Shown here piece after piece: positions 31,075 to 33,605 of a DNA stretch of 33,605 nucleotides. The first letter of the stretch is position 1. Each line of letters starts with the position of its first letter. Origin of the DNA: Prevotella sp. (GTDB lineage: Bacteria > Bacteroidota > Bacteroidia > Bacteroidales > Bacteroidaceae); contig JAFZSL010000012.1 of the NCBI GenBank assembly GCA_017619375.1, positions 1-33,605 on the forward strand, written 5' to 3'. The translations under genes were made by a program, and so were the position numbers. The notes under the pieces are model-generated. The model worked only from the letters and a program-made list of their open reading frames with translations. It was not told the DNA's origin and did no database searches.

Positions 31075-31105
31075 TTTGCGATGCCATGGGATATGCTTAC
31101 TTTTG
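31075..31105 (+). promoter_or_regulatory. Bacteroidota promoter P1 upstream of the lipoprotein gene
   Basis: TTTG (31075-31078), a 19-nt spacer and TACTTTTG (31098-31105) match the Bacteroidota sigma consensus at both elements with ideal spacing. Transcripts would start near 31110 and carry a leader of about 120 nt. Confidence 0.72.
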
Positions 31106-31202
31106 CCATCGTGAAGAGGTGGCCTTCGCTGCCGGGATGAAGAAAAGATGCCGTAACAGGTGGAAAAGTCGATTCCCTCGCTTCCATGTCGAAAAAAAAC
31201 AT

Positions 31203-31210
31203 TATATTTG
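31203..31210 (+). promoter_or_regulatory. Second -7 element P2 close to the lipoprotein gene
   Basis: TATATTTG matches TAnnTTTG exactly and is followed 23 nt later by the ATG at 31234. No TTTG is found about 19 nt upstream, so this promoter is less certain than P1. If used, the in-frame ATG at 31186 would lie upstream of the transcript. Confidence 0.55.
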
Positions 31211-31233
31211 CAAGACAACAATTGGATAAGAAA

Positions 31234-32037
31234 ATGAAAAGGTTATTTATTTACATCGCATGTGCAGCCTTGTTGCTTACCGGCTGCGGCACTTATACCG
31301 GTACGGGCGCTTTCACCGGTGCTCATTTCGGCTCCATCCTCGGCTCTGCCATAGGAGGCATCACGGGCGGCTATAGGGGTAGCGACGTGGGCACCATCAT
31401 CGGCATGGCCGGTGGCGCTGTCGTGGGTGCTGCCATAGGCAGTGCGGCCGACGAAGCCAATCGTCGCGAGGTGCATGAGCGTTACGAGCAGGTGCAACGT
31501 AACAAGCGGCAGCAAAACTATCCCGACAGGCGTTATGACGACCAAGGCTACTTCGACCCTTCTGGCTCGGGCGACGACAGGCTTTACGACTTCAACGGCT
31601 CCGACTACACGGGCGACTACTCTGCCTCCAGCGCAAGGGTGATGGCTCCTGGTGCATCGAGCATTGAAGAAATCAGCACCGGCTATTCGGTGAACAACAA
31701 GATCGAGGTGCGCAATCCCCGGTTCGTGGATGACAACCGCGACGGATTCATCAACTCCAACGAGGTGAGCAAGGTCATCTTCGAGGTGTACAACAATTCC
31801 GACCAGATGCTCTATGACCTGCAACCCATCGTGGTGGAGTCATCGGGAGTGAAAAACCTCTATATCTCGCCCACCATCCATGTCGAGCACCTCGCTCCGG
31901 GAAAAGGCATACGCTACACCGCCATGGTGAAGACGGGAAGGGTGAAAGACGGAAACGCCACCTTCTGCCTGTCTGTGCTACAGGGAAACCGCGTGATGTC
32001 GAACGTCACGGAGTTCACTGTCAGGACAAGAAGATGA
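31234..32037 (+). CDS. Glycine-zipper lipoprotein with an EF-hand-like loop
   Basis: This is a predicted 267-residue envelope lipoprotein of unknown function. A signal peptide ends in lipobox L-T-G-C with lipidated C18. Residues about 21-71 form a glycine-zipper region with repeated small-residue spacing (GSILGSAIGGITGGYRGS, GMAGGAVVGAAIGS), as in membrane-inserting Gly-zipper proteins. A charged, Tyr- and Asp-rich linker (about 72-130) follows. Residues 166-177 (DDNRDGFINSNE) fit the EF-hand loop pattern, with D166, N168, D170, G171, N174 and E177 as likely calcium ligands or turn. The C-terminal part (about 178-267) looks beta-rich. I chose ATG 31234 because it gives the signal peptide start. 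It is monocistronic, with its own promoter and a palindromic terminator. Confidence 0.85.
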   Translation: MKRLFIYIACAALLLTGCGTYTGTGAFTGAHFGSILGSAIGGITGGYRGSDVGTIIGMAGGAVVGAAIGSAADEANRREVHERYEQVQRNKRQQNYPDRRYDDQGYFDPSGSGDDRLYDFNGSDYTGDYSASSARVMAPGASSIEEISTGYSVNNKIEVRNPRFVDDNRDGFINSNEVSKVIFEVYNNSDQMLYDLQPIVVESSGVKNLYISPTIHVEHLAPGKGIRYTAMVKTGRVKDGNATFCLSVLQGNRVMSNVTEFTVRTRR

Positions 32038-32059
32038 ATTGAAAGACGCGTCAATCTGG

Positions 32060-32107
32060 AACAACCAAGAGGTCATGGAAATCGATTTCCATGACCTCTT
32101 GGTTGTT
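32060..32107. terminator. 48-bp perfect palindrome, probable bidirectional terminator
   Basis: The inverted repeat has 24 perfectly matched base pairs centred on ATCGAT (centre between 32083 and 32084). It lies between two convergent genes, 23 nt after the lipoprotein stop and 28 nt before the minus-strand stop. The plus-strand 3' flank TTGTTTGT gives a weak T-rich tail. A shared terminator is the simplest explanation. The arm length is far above normal. Confidence 0.75.
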
Positions 32108-32134
32108 TGTGGGAGATGATAGGAGTATAGGAGG

Positions 32135-33160
32135 TTATTGTTCCTCTTTCACTGCCACGCATTCCATTTCCACAAGCCACTCCGGGCGGCACACCTTGCC
32201 TTGGAGCAACACGTGGGGAGTGGTGGGGTAGGCCTTGCTGAGGAATGCCTCCACCAGTTCACGGTCGGAGGGGTCTCTGAGGTATACCAGGAAATATCTG
32301 ACATCTCTCATCGTGGAGCCTCCGTCGTGCAGGAGGGCTCCAATGTTTTCCAACAGGCGTGCCGTCTGGCGCTGGATGTCGCCTACATACATGGCCTTGC
32401 CGTGCTTGTCGATGCTTGCCGTGCCGGAGATGAAGATGGTCTGCTTGCCGTCCAAATCAAGGCGTGTGCCGCGCTCGAAGGATACACCGTATTCGTGTGT
32501 GGGGTTCAGGTTGTCGAGCGCATGAAGGTATTTCATATCCGTTTCTTTCACTTCCGGGTAGGTGAGGAAGTCGATGGCAACGGATGCACTGCGCGTCTGC
32601 GAGAAGCCACCGATGCCGGTGCTGGCGATGAAATGGGTCTCCGGGGTGAGCCCTTGGTTGCGGAAGATGTCGTTGCGGGCACGCACCATCCCTTCGTAAT
32701 TCACGTCGATGTCTGCCACGTAAATCCATGTCCTCACGCAGTGCTCCTTCAGCGTCAATCCCTTCTCCTTCATCTTGTCCAGGTATTTGTTGAAGATGAG
32801 CATTGTCTGGATGTAGGAATTGGCTCCTCGTGTCTCTTCCTCGCTCAGGCGGATGCTGTCAAGTATGAAGTTGTCGCTGCTGTCCGAAGTCTTCACCAAG
32901 ATGGTGATTTTCGAGCCGTCGAGTGGCGGCTGCTCAATGATGGAGCAGGCAGCCTTGCTGAGGATGGATTGGTAGAGTGTGGAGGTGACGAGGTCGTCGT
33001 ATTGGTTTTGCGCATCGCTGAGAAACACCTTGGTGAGTTGGAGGTGGCGGCCGGCCGACTGCTCCTCTTCCAAATAGGTGGAAAGGGTGAGGTAAAGCTC
33101 ACCCAAGCGGTTTGCAAACCGCTCTCTTCCCTTCGGTGCGATGATAGTGTATTTGTCCAT
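32135..33160 (-). CDS. Rid/YjgF-superfamily protein, possibly chorismatase-like
   Basis: This 341-residue protein has a clear C-terminal Rid/YjgF-type domain (about residues 225-340; TIFISGTASIDKHGKAMYVGD, then VRYFLVYLRDPSD). Two weaker Rid-like segments are visible before it: QLTKVFLSDAQNQ near 41-53 and CVRTWIYVADIDVNYEGMVRARNDIF near 141-166. It may thus be a three-module internal pseudo-trimer, as in chorismatases of the FkbO/Hyg5 type, which are of similar size. The canonical RidA arginine (in P-A-R-S) is not seen at the equivalent PHVL position, so ordinary imine deaminase activity is doubtful. I chose ATG 33160 (MDKYTIIAPKG) because a perfect promoter lies just upstream of it; the longer frame from 33235 would start upstream of that promoter. 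No signal peptide is present. The substrate is unknown. Confidence 0.75.
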   Translation of the reverse strand: MDKYTIIAPKGRERFANRLGELYLTLSTYLEEEQSAGRHLQLTKVFLSDAQNQYDDLVTSTLYQSILSKAACSIIEQPPLDGSKITILVKTSDSSDNFILDSIRLSEEETRGANSYIQTMLIFNKYLDKMKEKGLTLKEHCVRTWIYVADIDVNYEGMVRARNDIFRNQGLTPETHFIASTGIGGFSQTRSASVAIDFLTYPEVKETDMKYLHALDNLNPTHEYGVSFERGTRLDLDGKQTIFISGTASIDKHGKAMYVGDIQRQTARLLENIGALLHDGGSTMRDVRYFLVYLRDPSDRELVEAFLSKAYPTTPHVLLQGKVCRPEWLVEMECVAVKEEQ

Positions 33161-33200
33161 TATAATTTGCGACTTGTGGCGTGATTTTGCTTTTGGTCTA

Positions 33201-33231
33201 CAAAGGTAATGAAAACCGAGTGCAATGCAAA
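33201..33231 (-). promoter_or_regulatory. Promoter of the Rid-like gene, proximal copy
   Basis: On the minus strand, TTTG (33231-33228), a 19-nt spacer and TACCTTTG (33208-33201) form an exact Bacteroidota promoter. Transcription would start near 33194, about 35 nt before the ATG at 33160. An imperfect 14-bp inverted repeat (33223-33259) overlaps the -33 element and could be an operator. Confidence 0.8.
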
Positions 33232-33264
33232 GCAAAAGACGAAGTTTTTGCTTTCATTGCCGAG
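33201..33264. repeat. 64-bp direct repeat, copy 1
   Basis: These 64 bases recur without mismatch at 33289-33352. The unit contains a complete minus-strand promoter and an inverted repeat (CAATG-C-AAAGCAAAA with TTTTGCTTT-CATTG, one bulged C). The copies are 24 nt apart, giving an 88-bp period. Confidence 0.95.
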
Positions 33265-33288
33265 GAGCATCTTATCTTCGCCGTCAGG

Positions 33289-33319
33289 CAAAGGTAATGA
33301 AAACCGAGTGCAATGCAAA
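33289..33319 (-). promoter_or_regulatory. Promoter of the Rid-like gene, distal copy
   Basis: The second repeat copy carries the same TTTG (33319-33316), 19-nt spacer and TACCTTTG (33296-33289) on the minus strand. It would produce a leader about 88 nt longer that runs through the inverted repeat of copy 1. Confidence 0.7.
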
Positions 33320-33352
33320 GCAAAAGACGAAGTTTTTGCTTTCATTGCCGAG
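33289..33352. repeat. 64-bp direct repeat, copy 2
   Basis: This copy is identical to 33201-33264, including the promoter and the inverted repeat. The flanking bases differ, so the duplicated unit has sharp ends at CAAAGGTAATG and GCCGAG. Confidence 0.95.
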
Positions 33353-33592
33353 TAACGAATTGGGCGACATACAAAATGAAACCCCGAATAACTGTTTTTC
33401 CAAGCCTTTGGCTTGGATGAATCACAACCACCCCGCCCCCTCCTTGAAGTCCTAAGGAGGGGTACCTGCCCTCCCCCCGTCCCCCTCCCGACATCGGGAG
33501 GAGGCTCAACCGCACCTACGCGGTGATCGTTCATTAAGGTACTGCTCCCTTAAAAGCGGTCGCTGTGATTTTTTACGCAACAAAGTTGCGAT
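33353..33592. other. Non-coding C-rich region with a series of hairpins
   Basis: No credible gene is seen. The region holds four or five inverted repeats in a row: CCAAGCC/GGCTTGG (33400-33416, loop TTT), CCCCTCCTT/AAGGAGGGG (33437-33462, loop 8 nt), CCTCCCG/CGGGAGG (33484-33501, loop ACAT), ACCGC/GCGGT near 33509-33524 and CGCAAC/GTTGCG (33576-33590, loop AAA). The stretch 33431-33490 is strongly C-biased. Such a set of short palindromes resembles an intergenic repeat of REP type, but I see only one copy. Confidence 0.55.
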
Positions 33593-33600
33593 TACCTTTG
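33593..33600 (+). promoter_or_regulatory. Plus-strand -7 promoter element at the window edge
   Basis: TACCTTTG matches TAnnTTTG and would drive a gene beyond the right end, divergent from the Rid-like gene. The 10-mer ATTACCTTTG is the same as in both minus-strand repeat copies. No good TTTG is found about 19 nt upstream; the hairpin CGCAAC/GTTGCG lies directly before it. Confidence 0.5.
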
Positions 33601-33605
33601 TTCGC

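Noticed and set aside
30927-31229. Plus-strand frame of 100 codons after rplQ
   Set aside because: It starts at the terminator and runs through a low-complexity tract and promoter P1; no ribosome-binding or family evidence.
31186-31233. Upstream ATG for the lipoprotein
   Set aside because: It would put 16 polar residues before the signal peptide and lies upstream of the P2 element; ATG 31234 gives a correct lipoprotein signal.
32138-33184. Plus-strand frame of 348 codons opposite the Rid-like gene
   Set aside because: It is the mirror of a gene with a clear Rid domain and a perfect promoter; the plus-strand translation has no recognisable domain.
33201-33352. CRISPR-like array
   Set aside because: There are only two copies, the unit is 64 bp with one 24-nt spacer, and it contains promoters; no cas gene is nearby.
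33160-33534. Minus-strand frame of 124 codons over the repeat region
   Set aside because: It reads through both 64-bp repeats and several hairpins, and its C-terminal half is a translation of promoter DNA.

Overview
This window is about 33.6 kb of the core translation and transcription gene block of a member of the Bacteroidota, most likely order Bacteroidales and probably Prevotellaceae-like. Four things point there: the gene order tuf-tRNA(Trp)-secE-nusG-rplKAJL-rpoBC running into str, S10, spc and alpha genes; a DUF3467 gene behind rpoC; promoters of the Bacteroidota type (TTTG, about 19 nt, TAnnTTTG); and general scarcity of Shine-Dalgarno sequences. The proteins (cysteine-poor L36, S4 and S14, an L17 with a basic tail, a 1270-residue RpoB) also fit. 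The species cannot be named from sequence alone.

Layout. 1-3.6 kb: 3' part of tuf, a terminator, tRNA-Trp, secE, nusG, then L11, L1, L10 and L7/L12. 3.6-12.3 kb: rpoB and rpoC, preceded by a strong hairpin that looks like an attenuator, then a DUF3467 gene. 12.3-12.75 kb: a non-coding gap with a hairpin, a TCCGAC-rich low-complexity tract, a promoter and a leader hairpin. 12.75-15.9 kb: rpsL, rpsG, fusA. 16.0-30.9 kb: an unbroken same-strand run of S10, spc and alpha operon genes ending with rpoA and rplQ and a textbook terminator. 31-32 kb: a glycine-zipper lipoprotein gene with tandem promoters. 32.1-33.2 kb, minus strand: a Rid/YjgF-superfamily protein, separated from the lipoprotein gene by a 48-bp perfect palindrome. 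33.2-33.6 kb: a non-coding region with a 64-bp perfect direct repeat, each copy carrying a minus-strand promoter, several hairpins, and a plus-strand promoter motif at the window edge.

The first 30.9 kb encode ribosomal proteins, the RNA polymerase subunits alpha, beta and beta', elongation factors Tu and G, IF-1, the transcription factor NusG, the SecE and SecY translocon subunits and methionine aminopeptidase. They are almost certainly expressed together and balanced by leader hairpins. No mobile element, CRISPR array or toxin/defence system is visible. The novelty lies in the non-coding structures (candidate ribosomal-protein leaders, the duplicated promoter cassette, the long palindrome, the low-complexity tracts), in a basic insertion in ribosomal protein L18, and in the two uncharacterised genes at the right end.
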